Below are positions 7,976 through 16,250 of a DNA stretch of 64,000 nucleotides, in pieces. This DNA is from Cognataquiflexum rubidum. GTDB taxonomy: Bacteria; Bacteroidota; Bacteroidia; Cytophagales; Cyclobacteriaceae. The position numbers were made by a program, and so were the translations under genes. Location: positions 62,001 through 126,000 of the forward strand of contig NZ_JAKZAL010000014.1 of NCBI RefSeq assembly GCF_022538115.1, read 5' to 3'. Below the pieces are notes generated by a model that was given only the letters and a program-made list of their open reading frames with translations, was not told where the DNA came from and searched no databases. How positions within the stretch are numbered: the first letter of the stretch is position 1; each line of letters starts with the position of its first letter.

Positions 7976-8602
7976 ATGATCCGTATCGCATTGGCTGATG
8001 ACCATAAGATGTTTGCCAAAGGTATAGCAAGTCTATTGGAAGATGATGATGACCTGAGGATTGAGGGTATTTTTTCGAATGGACTTGCGCTTATGGAGTT
8101 TTTGGAGTCCAATGAAGTGGACGTTGTCCTGACCGACATGAATATGCCTTTGTTGGATGGGGCGGGTGTGATAGAAGCTGTAAAGCGGCTGAATCCCGAT
8201 TTAAAAGTTATCGTCCTGTCCATGTATGACGATGAGGCTATTTTTAACAAGTGTCAAAAATTGGGAGCCAATGCCTATATTCTGAAAAATGCCGACTCTG
8301 ATGAACTGATCTATACCATCAAAGAAGTGCACGAAGGAAGTCATATCATGAATTTTCAGAAAGTCCTCAGTCAAAATATAGACGATGGGTATACGGATTA
8401 TTACAAGCAAAAATTCAAACTATCCAAGCGCGAATTGCAACTCGTCAGGATGATCAAACGGGGCATGACCAACAGGGAAGTAGCGGAAGAACTGCATCTC
8501 AGTATCCATACCGTGGAGGCCCACCGCAAAAAAGTCCACGCCAAATTGGGTGTCAGTTCTATTGCCGAACTTGTTAAAAAAGCCTTCGAAATCGGTATAT
8601 GA
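7976..8602 (+). CDS. LuxR/NarL-family response regulator
   Basis: 208 residues. The receiver domain has an acidic pocket (Asp8, Asp9), phospho-acceptor Asp54 in LTDMNMP, the switch region LSMYDDE and the conserved Lys in ILKNAD. The C-terminal LuxR helix-turn-helix (about residues 140-205) has TNREVAEELHLSIHTVEAH as the recognition region. It is the cognate partner of the kinase at 7183. Likely targets are unknown; the duplicated leader blocks at 4716 and 5948 are obvious candidates for testing. Its stop overlaps the next start by 4 nt (ATGA). Confidence 0.93.
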   Translation: MIRIALADDHKMFAKGIASLLEDDDDLRIEGIFSNGLALMEFLESNEVDVVLTDMNMPLLDGAGVIEAVKRLNPDLKVIVLSMYDDEAIFNKCQKLGANAYILKNADSDELIYTIKEVHEGSHIMNFQKVLSQNIDDGYTDYYKQKFKLSKRELQLVRMIKRGMTNREVAEELHLSIHTVEAHRKKVHAKLGVSSIAELVKKAFEIGI

Positions 8603-9642
8603 GCAAAATCAAAACAGCGTTGGTCGGATTTGGGTCTGTAGCGGAAAATGTTCACGCTCCCCTGATTTCAGTTTGTGAAGGTTTGGAATTGACCGCTGTG
8701 GTCGAGAGAAACCAAGAGAAATCCAAAGTCAAATATCCCCATGTCCGGGTTTTCAAAAGTCTGGAGGAATTATTGGCAGCGGATGCGGCAGATTTGATCG
8801 TGATCGTCACGCCAAACGAATACCATTTTTCACAGGCAAAATTGGCCTTAGAAGCCGGCAAGCATGTAGTCGTCGACAAGCCCGTCACCATCCATTCCAA
8901 AGAAGCCGAGGAATTGAAAGAACTCGCCGAATCCAAAAATTTGGTCCTGTCAGTATTCCAAAACCGCAGGTTGGATGGAGACATTCAAACCATTAAAAAA
9001 ATACTCAAAGAAGATATTTTGGGCAGGATCGTCCATTTCGAATCTCACTTCGACAGGTTCCGGCCGCATTTGGTGGACAACTGGAGAGAGAAGGAAGTTC
9101 CGGGAAACGGGATTACCTATGACCTCGGGACACATTTGATAGATCAGGCAGTAATGCTTTTTGGTAGGCCTGCTTGGATTTATGCAGAGATCTTGAAGCA
9201 AAGAACCGGTGTCGTGGCGGACGATTTTTTTGACATTACGATGATGTATGGGGGGCTCAAAGTGAGGTTGACAGCAAGTGTTTTGGCCAATGCCCCGATT
9301 CCGAGGTTCATGATTTTGGGAGAAAAAGGTTCTTATGCCAAATACGGGTTGGATGTGCAGGAAAAAGCATTCAAAGCAGGACAAATCCCTGAAGGAATCA
9401 ATTGGGGATTGGAAGATGCAGCAGCTTGGGGCAAACTCCACCTCGAAAATATTACCACTACTTATCCCACTGAAAGAGGAGATTACAGAATTTTTTATCA
9501 AAACATCGCTGATGCCATCCAAGGAAAATCGTTTCCGGATGTGAAAATGCAAGAGGCGATTGATGTCTTAAAAATCATTGAAGCGGCTTTTTTGAGTAAT
9601 AAGGAAGGGAGAAGGATTTACCAAGAGGAAGTTTTTAGGTAA
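8599..9642 (+). CDS. Gfo/Idh/MocA family NAD(P)-dependent oxidoreductase
   Basis: 347 residues. The N-terminal Rossmann fold starts with ALVGFGSVAENVHAPLI (a variant of GxGxxA). The family motif EAGKHVVVDKP carries the conserved Lys of the active site, followed by the C-terminal alpha/beta domain with GNGITYDLGTHLIDQA, where His is the usual catalytic position. Members oxidise or reduce sugars, inositols or related alcohols; the substrate cannot be read here. The start overlaps the response-regulator stop by 4 nt, so the gene is translationally coupled to the two-component system. Confidence 0.9.
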   Translation: MSKIKTALVGFGSVAENVHAPLISVCEGLELTAVVERNQEKSKVKYPHVRVFKSLEELLAADAADLIVIVTPNEYHFSQAKLALEAGKHVVVDKPVTIHSKEAEELKELAESKNLVLSVFQNRRLDGDIQTIKKILKEDILGRIVHFESHFDRFRPHLVDNWREKEVPGNGITYDLGTHLIDQAVMLFGRPAWIYAEILKQRTGVVADDFFDITMMYGGLKVRLTASVLANAPIPRFMILGEKGSYAKYGLDVQEKAFKAGQIPEGINWGLEDAAAWGKLHLENITTTYPTERGDYRIFYQNIADAIQGKSFPDVKMQEAIDVLKIIEAAFLSNKEGRRIYQEEVFR

Positions 9643-9670
9643 ATGACCTTTTTGTTTTTTATTCTTTCCC

Positions 9671-9699
9671 TTGCTATTCAGCCAATTTCTTTAATTTTG
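9671..9699 (+). promoter_or_regulatory. Promoter of glycyl-tRNA synthetase gene
   Basis: TTG at 9671-9673 and TAATTTTG at 9692-9699 with an 18-nt spacer fit the Bacteroidota consensus. The ATG at 9705 is only 5 nt past the -7 box, so the transcript may be leaderless. Confidence 0.6.
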
Positions 9700-9704
9700 C
9701 GCCC

Positions 9705-11171
9705 ATGGCAAAAAATGACACCTCTGCGGAAAATACCCAATTGAAAGATATTATCGCACATGCTAAGGAATATGGCTTTGTGTATCCTTCTTCCGAAATT
9801 TACGATGGCCTTCAGGCGGTCTATGATTATGGTGCTTATGGGGTTGAATTAAAAAACAACCTGAAGCGTCTTTGGTGGGAAACCATGACCAGGCTCAATG
9901 AAAATATCGTCGGAATAGATGCAGCGATTTTTATGCATCCGACCACTTGGAAGGCTTCCGGGCACGTCGATAGCTTCAACGATCCGATGATCGACAACAA
10001 AGACAGCAAAAAGCGCTATCGTGCAGATGTACTTGTCGAAGAACATGCTGCGGTTTTTGAAAGAGCAGGAGATATTGAAAAGGCAAATGGCTTGACAGGT
10101 GCTTTGGCAAGATTGCTTGAAGCGGAAAATTTGGACGGAGTAAGAGATCTGATCACGAATGAAGGCATCAAATGTCCGATCAGCGGTACTTCCAATTGGA
10201 CTGACGTTCGCCAGTTTAACCTGATGTTTTCCACCCAAGTGGGTTCGGTAGCGGAGGATTCCACTACGATTTATTTAAGACCGGAGACTGCACAAGGGAT
10301 TTTTGTCAATTTCCTGAATGTCCAAAAAACCGCCAGAATGAAGGTTCCTTTCGGAATCGCACAGATCGGAAAGGCTTTTAGGAATGAAATCGTCGCCCGT
10401 CAGTTTATTTTTAGAATGAGGGAATTTGAACAGATGGAAATGCAGTTTTTTGTCCGTCCCGGTTCCGAATTGGAGTGGTACAAAGTATGGGCAGACACGA
10501 GGATGAGATGGCACAAGGCTTTGGGTATTCCTGAAGAAAAGCTGAGAAGACATGACCATGAGAAGTTGGCGCATTATGCCAATGCTGCCATGGATATCGA
10601 ATATGAATTTCCATTTGGATTCAAAGAAGTAGAGGGAATCCATTCCAGAACAGATTTTGATCTGAAAAGCCATCAGGAGTATTCTAAAAAGAAGCAGCAA
10701 TACTTTGATCCTGAGATCAACCAGAATTACATTCCATATGTCATAGAGACTTCGATCGGCGCAGACAGGCTGTTTTTGATGACCTTGTGTAATGCTTTCG
10801 TAGACGAACAGACAGAAGAAAAGCAGAGAACTTATCTCAAACTGCACCCTGCCATCGCCCCTGTAAAAGCTGCTATTCTTCCTTTGATCAAAAAGGACGG
10901 TTTGCCGGAAAAAGCCAAGGAGATTGTCGAATTGTTGAAGTATGATTTCAACATCATCTATGAAGAAGCGGCCTCTATCGGAAAACGCTACACCCGTCAG
11001 GATTTGATTGGAACCCCATTCTGTATTGCGGTGGACCATCAGACATTGGAAGACAATATGGTAACCATCAGACACCGGGATACTACTGAACAGGAAAGGG
11101 TGTTGATCTCAGACCTGCATGCGAGATTGAGCGAGGCCTGCAGCTTTAGAAGGATTTTTGAGAAAATATAA
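9705..11171 (+). CDS. glyS: Glycine--tRNA ligase (single-chain, class II)
   Basis: 488 residues, the alpha2 bacterial/eukaryotic type rather than the split GlyQ/GlyS type. It charges tRNA-Gly with glycine. Class II motif 2 is seen as FRNEIVARQFIFRMREFEQ near residue 225, and motif 3 as ETSIGADRLFL near residue 350. The C-terminal anticodon-binding domain begins near LHPAIAPVKAAIL and ends with the LISDLHARL segment. The segment RYRADVLVEEH near residue 105 belongs to the catalytic core. Full length for the family. The start is fixed by the promoter, which ends 5 nt upstream. Confidence 0.96.
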   Translation: MAKNDTSAENTQLKDIIAHAKEYGFVYPSSEIYDGLQAVYDYGAYGVELKNNLKRLWWETMTRLNENIVGIDAAIFMHPTTWKASGHVDSFNDPMIDNKDSKKRYRADVLVEEHAAVFERAGDIEKANGLTGALARLLEAENLDGVRDLITNEGIKCPISGTSNWTDVRQFNLMFSTQVGSVAEDSTTIYLRPETAQGIFVNFLNVQKTARMKVPFGIAQIGKAFRNEIVARQFIFRMREFEQMEMQFFVRPGSELEWYKVWADTRMRWHKALGIPEEKLRRHDHEKLAHYANAAMDIEYEFPFGFKEVEGIHSRTDFDLKSHQEYSKKKQQYFDPEINQNYIPYVIETSIGADRLFLMTLCNAFVDEQTEEKQRTYLKLHPAIAPVKAAILPLIKKDGLPEKAKEIVELLKYDFNIIYEEAASIGKRYTRQDLIGTPFCIAVDHQTLEDNMVTIRHRDTTEQERVLISDLHARLSEACSFRRIFEKI

Positions 11172-11372
11172 CGTGGATAAACGCTTCTTTGCCAGTGACC
11201 CTATATTCTTCTTCAGTGGGGACGGAAGACCGAAGTCGGAAGACCCCCGCCTGCTGTCGGGCAGGGATGTACCGGGCATTTCAGTCCGCCAACAAGGATT
11301 TAAATGGATATCCAATCTACAGTCATAATTGCGTACATCCATTAAATAAAGAATTGAAGCATATCAAATAGG
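11172..11372. other. Intergenic region with a dispersed-repeat-like fragment
   Basis: No convincing gene. The stretch 11218-11290 is more G+C-rich than its surroundings and contains short repeats of the type GACGGAAGACCGAAG / TCGGAAGACC and a small hairpin CCTGC...GCAGG. It resembles spacer debris seen repeatedly in Cytophagales genomes. A 60-codon frame at 11189 has no recognisable product. Confidence 0.35.
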
Positions 11373-11402
11373 ATCCCTTTGGAAGACAACTTTCAAAGGG
11401 AT
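11373..11402 (+). terminator. Terminator hairpin upstream of crtD
   Basis: 13-bp stem ATCCCTTTGGAAG (11373-11385) / CTTTCAAAGGGAT (11390-11402) with one G-T pair and an ACAA loop, followed by TTTAATTT. It probably ends transcripts from glyS. Confidence 0.75.
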
Positions 11403-11490
11403 TTTAATTTAAATCCATTCAAATGCCCCATTTCAAATATCCTTTTCAGTTATTTTTTGTTCTTTTACCTGGGCAAAGAGTCATTACAAT

Positions 11491-12957
11491 ATGAACAAAA
11501 CAGCGATTGTCATCGGATCAGGAATAGCGGGTTTGGCAGCTGCCATCCGTCTCAGAAACAAGGGGTTTGAAGTGAACCTCTTCGAGGCCAATTCCTATCC
11601 CGGAGGCAAGCTCTCTGAAATCGAAATCAAAGGCTACCGATTTGACGCTGGGCCGTCCCTGTTTACACTTCCCGATCAGGTGGAAGAACTGTTTCAAATT
11701 TCAGGGAAAGATCCGAAAGCCCACTTTGACTACATCCGCCTGCCTGTTGCCTGTCACTATTTTTGGGAAGACGGGACACAGATCAAAGCATTTGGAGATA
11801 CCAAAAAGTTTGCTGCCGAGGTCGAGTCCAAATTGGGCGAACCTGCCTCGCATGTGTTTGAATCGCTTCAAAAATCGGCTTTTATTTATGACCACCTTTC
11901 CCCATTGTTCATGCATCAGTCTTTGCACCGGTTTGGGACTTGGGCAAATAAAGATGCGATAAAATGCTACTTCAAATTGGGGAAATTGGGGATTTTTTCG
12001 ACCATGAATAAAGCCAATGAAAAGCAGTTTTCCAACCCAAAAATGGTGCAGCTCTTTAATAGGTACGCCACTTACAACGGTTCTAATCCCTATGAAACTC
12101 CTGCTACGCTGAATATCATCCCTCACTTGGAATTCAATATCGGAGCCTTTTTTCCTACAAAAGGCATGCATGACATTACCTTGAGTTTATACAGACTGGC
12201 ATTGGACTTGGGTGTCAAGTTCCATTTCGATTCCAAAGTGGAGGAAGTCATTGTCAGGGACAAAAAAGCCATCGGAATCATCGTCTCCGGTAATTCCCAT
12301 TTTGCAGATGTCATCGTCAACAACATGGACATGGTCAATGCCTACAAGACAATTCTCAAGAAAGAAAAGCAGCCAACCCGATTGCTTGACCAACCAAAAT
12401 CAAGTTCTGCTCTGATATTCTATTGGGGAATCAAAAAGGTTTTCGCGGAACTCGACTTGCACAACATCCTGTTTTCAGAAAATTACAAAGAGGAATTTGA
12501 CCATATTTTCAATAAAAAGTCCATCTACCAAGACCCCACGGTCTATATCAACATCACCTCTGTCAAAAAGCCGGACGATGCACCCGAAGGATGCATGAAT
12601 TGGTTTACGATGATCAACGTCCCTAATAACCAAGGGCAGGATTGGGACAGACTCATCCAAGAGGCAAGGAAAAGCATCATCCAAAAAGTCAACAGGATCC
12701 TAAAAACCGACATTGAGAACCTGCTCGAAGTGGAGGAAATCCTGGAACCAAGGACCATAGAATCCAAAACCTCAAGTGCTAACGGAGCGCTTTACGGCAA
12801 CAGTTCCAACAACAAATATGCTGCCTTCCTACGCCACGCCAATTTCTCCTCAGAGATCAAAAACCTATATTTTTGCGGTGGCAGCGTTCATCCCGGAGGA
12901 GGGATTCCCCTTTGTCTGCTTTCTGCCAAGATCATGACTGATATGATTAAGGGATAA
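11491..12957 (+). CDS. crtD: Carotenoid desaturase, CrtD-like (CrtI/CrtD family)
   Basis: 488 residues of the phytoene desaturase superfamily. The FAD-binding Rossmann motif GSGIAGLAAAIRLRNKG begins at residue 9, followed by FEANSYPGGKL and FDAGPSLFTLP. The C-terminal flavin motif reads FCGGSVHPGGGIPLCLLSAK. These variants are closer to 1-hydroxycarotenoid 3,4-desaturase (CrtD) than to phytoene desaturase CrtI, to my recollection of Bacteroidota sequences. It would introduce double bonds in flexixanthin- or saproxanthin-type pigment synthesis. No other carotenoid gene lies in the window, so the substrate is inferred. Confidence 0.78.
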   Translation: MNKTAIVIGSGIAGLAAAIRLRNKGFEVNLFEANSYPGGKLSEIEIKGYRFDAGPSLFTLPDQVEELFQISGKDPKAHFDYIRLPVACHYFWEDGTQIKAFGDTKKFAAEVESKLGEPASHVFESLQKSAFIYDHLSPLFMHQSLHRFGTWANKDAIKCYFKLGKLGIFSTMNKANEKQFSNPKMVQLFNRYATYNGSNPYETPATLNIIPHLEFNIGAFFPTKGMHDITLSLYRLALDLGVKFHFDSKVEEVIVRDKKAIGIIVSGNSHFADVIVNNMDMVNAYKTILKKEKQPTRLLDQPKSSSALIFYWGIKKVFAELDLHNILFSENYKEEFDHIFNKKSIYQDPTVYINITSVKKPDDAPEGCMNWFTMINVPNNQGQDWDRLIQEARKSIIQKVNRILKTDIENLLEVEEILEPRTIESKTSSANGALYGNSSNNKYAAFLRHANFSSEIKNLYFCGGSVHPGGGIPLCLLSAKIMTDMIKG

Positions 12958-12962
12958 AAAAA

Positions 12963-12993
12963 ATCCTCCAAGGGTTTTGAACCCTTGGAGGAT
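12963..12993 (-). terminator. Bidirectional terminator between crtD and the M14 peptidase gene
   Basis: Perfect 14-bp stem ATCCTCCAAGGGTT / AACCCTTGGAGGAT with a TTG loop. On the minus strand it is followed by a T run (the A8 at 12956-12963), which suits the convergent gene at 13167; on the plus strand the U tract is missing. Confidence 0.85.
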
Positions 12994-13166
12994 CACCAAC
13001 TCCAAAACATGATTAAATGAAATCATACCAGCCGGGAAATTCAGAACTCATCAAGGATTGTTTTCGGACAAATATCCATCAATATCCAATATCAATAAAT
13101 ATCCTATCTAAGAAATGCCGCTGCGATTTGGATTGTTGCAAAACATCAGATAAACAAATTAATAGA

Positions 13167-15725
13167 TTATCTCGCCGTTCCTGACTGAATAGTCTGTCCA
13201 AAGAAGATGGCATTCATAAACAACTTGTTGGTGCCAAACCAAAATCCTCTGAAATTGGGATTGTCCACAAATCCGATTACCCTGCCTCTCCCAACTCCTG
13301 ATACCCGGATCGCACCGGAATTTTTGATCTGTTCCAAGTTGCTTGGATGGATGTAACCACTTGCCAACGGGTTGGCTGTATATACCATGGGATTGGCATA
13401 GGCATTTTCAGCCGGAACCATAAAGAGGTTATCTCCCCGGAAAGTAAATAACTCCGGTTTTTCATATCCATATCCGATAGGGTGGGTAATGTCCAAGTTG
13501 ACATTGAATATGGCGCCTCCGGTTACTTTTGCCCCGGTGGCATTTCCATAGTCTGCATAACTTCTCTGTACCAAAGTATCCTTGGTTTCGTCCTCTTTGA
13601 ATTTGAATGTTGCAATTTCATTTTGCCCAAACCAGTTCAGTGCTCTTCCTGTCGCAATCACAGTACCGCCGTCTCTCACCCAATTTTTGGTTTTCTCCAC
13701 TCCGGATTTTCCAAGTTGGTTGTAATTGCCATCAGAGAAAACTATGACATTGTACCTGCTCAAATCCGCAGCATTGAACCGGTCGACCGGTAAAAGTGTC
13801 GCAGGCATTTGGAACCTTTGGTCCAACAAATGCCAAACTTCGCCCGCATCGCTGCTGCTGACACCGCCATCTACCAGGATAGCAATCTCCGGCTTTTTGA
13901 GTACGTCAATGCTAGGCGAACCGATATTGACACCACCTGAATAGCCGGTAGTGACGGCATGGATTTCAATGCCCGCATCTTCGGCTGCTTTCACCAAGTC
14001 ATTGTATAATTCTTGGTCTGTGGCCTGCGATTGACCTTTGCTGACGATGATGCTTCCACGTTTCATTTTGATAGCCTCCGGCAAAGTAATCTCCTCATGG
14101 GCAACCCTTACCAAATACCCTTTGTCCATCAGCGCATAGGCTGCTTTGGGAGCATAGTATTCACTCCATCCAAACATGTAGCTGTAAGCGCCCGGCTGTC
14201 CGACAACTTTCCCTTTTGCTTTTGGGAAATTTTTTGGAACCTCTTCTACATTGGCAAGATTCAGGATCTTACTGCTCAATTCCATATAGTCCAAGTTGAA
14301 AGCCATCGGCATGGTCCAGGCCGATACATCATAGAAAAGGCTGTCAGTGAATGTGGTTCTTGTCTCAAACAAAGATTTGATCAACCGGTATTGGGGCTGG
14401 TTGAGGGGTACGATGTATGCCTTTTCTTTTTCAAATTCAACGCCATTGACAGAAATGTCCTCTTTCAGACTGAACAGGTCGATGTCATGCTGCAAGATCA
14501 TATCCGCCAGATGATAAGTCCTTCCTGCATCTTCTTTGGATCCGAAGATTAAGGCTTTGTTGGTATCGGCATCGTACTCGGTCTTTGCTTCTTTGTAAAA
14601 ATCTCTGAGGTAGGTATTCAATTCCACCCGCATTTCCCTTGCAGCTTCGAATGAGGACAAAGTGGTGGTAAACTGGTTTTTGATCGTAAAAGCAAAAGTC
14701 AGCGGACCGTAGATGGTTTCCTGCAGATGCCCTCTTGAGCTTGCCTGCTCAAATAGAATCCCGATCGAGCCCTGCACATCCGGGTAAGTGGATCCTTTAC
14801 CATAATAAAAATCATCGAAATCTTCCTGGCTGTAATACAGGGAACCGATTTTGTCGAGATGCTTTGCATGGTATTGACCGATTTTCTCTGTCAGTTCAAA
14901 ACTCTTTTTTGGGGTCAAAGGATGATTTCTCGTGGGTACACCTGGCTGAAAGAAGAAGGTGCTGTTGGATCCCATTTCGTGAAAATCAAGGTGGATATTT
15001 GGCAGCCATTCTTGGACTTTTGCCACGCGGTTTCTTGATTCGGGATGCTGTGCAGGCAACCAATCCCTGTTCAGGTCAAACCAATAATGGTTGGTACGGC
15101 CTCTTGGCCAAGCTTCATTGAGCTCGCGGTTGACCGGATCGCCGTTCATGACGTAGCTTTTGTGGGAGTTGACCCAAGAGGCAAACCTGTTGACACCATC
15201 GGGATTCAGTGCCGGATCCAAGAGAATGACAATATTGTCGAGATCGGCAGCTATTTCGTTTGCAGCAGCAAAATGGTAGGCTGCCAAAAGGGAGGCATTT
15301 ACTGCGCTCGGTTCATTGCCATGCACAGAATATCCGGCCCACATGACCAGAGGCATTTTGTCGATATCCACATTGGCGGAGGGGTCGCGGAGTTTTTTTC
15401 TTTCAGATTTGATTTGGTCAAGCTTGCCGTGATTGGCCGGAGAGGTAATGGTCAGGACGATTTGCGGACGCATTTCATAAGTTCGTCCGATGACTTCAAT
15501 GCTCACCCGATCCGATGCCGCCGCGACAGCCTGCATGTACATGACCACTTGGTCATGGGTGGCATGCCAATCTCCGACTTCAAATCCAAGAACCTGTTTT
15601 GGAGTAGGGATGGTAGGATTATAAGTGTATCCCTGTGGGAGGTAATAGCTCAAACTATTTTGGGCTTTTACAGGTAAGATCAGCCATGCCAATAAGGCAA
15701 TCATAAAAATTTTGGTGGTTTTCAT
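13167..15725 (-). CDS. Secreted M14-family zinc carboxypeptidase, paralog 1
   Basis: 852 residues. The signal peptide (about 1-21, cut after VKA) sends it across the inner membrane. Zinc ligands are His135 and Glu138 (HGNEPS) and His249 (LDFHEMG). The substrate-binding segment LDPALNPDGVNRF precedes FDLNRDW. A Glu near residue 330 in GILFEQASSRG is the likely catalytic base. The C-terminal 400 residues form a second domain with glutamine-amidotransferase-like features (VIVFSDGNYNQLG, WVRDGGTVIATG). It probably trims extracellular peptides. It has the same architecture as the protein at 49266. The leader between 15726 and 15816 is shared with a divergent gene. Confidence 0.9.
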   Translation of the reverse strand: MKTTKIFMIALLAWLILPVKAQNSLSYYLPQGYTYNPTIPTPKQVLGFEVGDWHATHDQVVMYMQAVAAASDRVSIEVIGRTYEMRPQIVLTITSPANHGKLDQIKSERKKLRDPSANVDIDKMPLVMWAGYSVHGNEPSAVNASLLAAYHFAAANEIAADLDNIVILLDPALNPDGVNRFASWVNSHKSYVMNGDPVNRELNEAWPRGRTNHYWFDLNRDWLPAQHPESRNRVAKVQEWLPNIHLDFHEMGSNSTFFFQPGVPTRNHPLTPKKSFELTEKIGQYHAKHLDKIGSLYYSQEDFDDFYYGKGSTYPDVQGSIGILFEQASSRGHLQETIYGPLTFAFTIKNQFTTTLSSFEAAREMRVELNTYLRDFYKEAKTEYDADTNKALIFGSKEDAGRTYHLADMILQHDIDLFSLKEDISVNGVEFEKEKAYIVPLNQPQYRLIKSLFETRTTFTDSLFYDVSAWTMPMAFNLDYMELSSKILNLANVEEVPKNFPKAKGKVVGQPGAYSYMFGWSEYYAPKAAYALMDKGYLVRVAHEEITLPEAIKMKRGSIIVSKGQSQATDQELYNDLVKAAEDAGIEIHAVTTGYSGGVNIGSPSIDVLKKPEIAILVDGGVSSSDAGEVWHLLDQRFQMPATLLPVDRFNAADLSRYNVIVFSDGNYNQLGKSGVEKTKNWVRDGGTVIATGRALNWFGQNEIATFKFKEDETKDTLVQRSYADYGNATGAKVTGGAIFNVNLDITHPIGYGYEKPELFTFRGDNLFMVPAENAYANPMVYTANPLASGYIHPSNLEQIKNSGAIRVSGVGRGRVIGFVDNPNFRGFWFGTNKLFMNAIFFGQTIQSGTAR

Positions 15726-15816
15726 GCTACAATAGTTTTTGATTGGGGCTCAATTTTAAGGTAATCTTTTCAGAAAAATGAGTAATTTCGTTTGAGAGGT
15801 AAAAAAATGAGGTACT

Positions 15817-16053
15817 ATGGTGATGTTTATTTTAAATTTTCCGGGTGGTCTGTTGTTATTCGGGTTTTTGTTCTTTGCATTTTGGCTTTATGCTTTGGTA
15901 GATGTTGTTAAGTCAGATTTCAAGGATCCAAATATGAAATTGATCTGGATCATTGTTTTGCTTTTTGCCAATCCGATCGGGCCATTTGTTTATTTTGGCT
16001 TGTCAAGAAACCAAAAAGGAGGACGTCCTCGCAGCAATTACTTTAACAGATAA
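15817..16053 (+). CDS. Small PLDc_N-domain membrane protein, copy 1
   Basis: 78 residues with two TM helices (about 4-28 and 42-62). The family pattern is FWLYALVDVVKSDFKDPNMKLIWIIVL, then NPIGPFVYF, which is the phospholipase D-nuclease N-terminal (PLDc_N) domain standing alone, without any nuclease part. It ends in a basic tail (RPRSNYFNR). Such proteins are common in Bacteroidota and their function is unknown. ATG 15823 is an alternative start. The gene after it is a shorter relative, 3 nt downstream. Confidence 0.8.
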   Translation: MVMFILNFPGGLLLFGFLFFAFWLYALVDVVKSDFKDPNMKLIWIIVLLFANPIGPFVYFGLSRNQKGGRPRSNYFNR

Positions 16054-16056
16054 AAT

Positions 16057-16233
16057 ATGTTTGGACTAGGGTTACTCGGATTGGCGATTTACATCTTCAC
16101 GATTTATGATGTAGTGAGCAGTAAGTTTGGAGGCAATAACGATAAGCTTGTATGGGTTTTGATCGTGATTTTTCTTCCATTGATTGGAACGATACTTTGG
16201 TTTTTGATGGGGAGAAAGACAGCAAGTAGGTGA
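16057..16233 (+). CDS. Small PLDc_N-domain membrane protein, copy 2
   Basis: 58 residues, from ATG 16057 to TGA 16231-16233, 3 nt after the stop of the previous gene. Two hydrophobic segments flank a short polar loop: IYIFTIYDVVSSKFGGNNDK, then LVWVLIVIFLPLIGTILWFLMG, which repeats the pattern of the upstream protein. The tail is basic (GRKTASR). Homology to the neighbour and tight spacing argue that this is a real gene in the same operon despite its size. Function unknown. Confidence 0.7.
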   Translation: MFGLGLLGLAIYIFTIYDVVSSKFGGNNDKLVWVLIVIFLPLIGTILWFLMGRKTASR

Positions 16234-16250
16234 TAATTCTAATTCTACTA

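Noticed and set aside
10275-11075. 266-codon minus-strand frame inside the glycyl-tRNA synthetase gene
   Set aside because: Antisense shadow of a conserved enzyme; composition is typical of frame shadows.
11189-11371. 60-codon frame downstream of the glycyl-tRNA synthetase gene
   Set aside because: Lies in repeat-like debris and ends before a terminator; no protein features.
14013-14552. 179-codon plus-strand frame inside the M14 peptidase gene
   Set aside because: Antisense to a gene with clear motifs; no ribosome site or family match.
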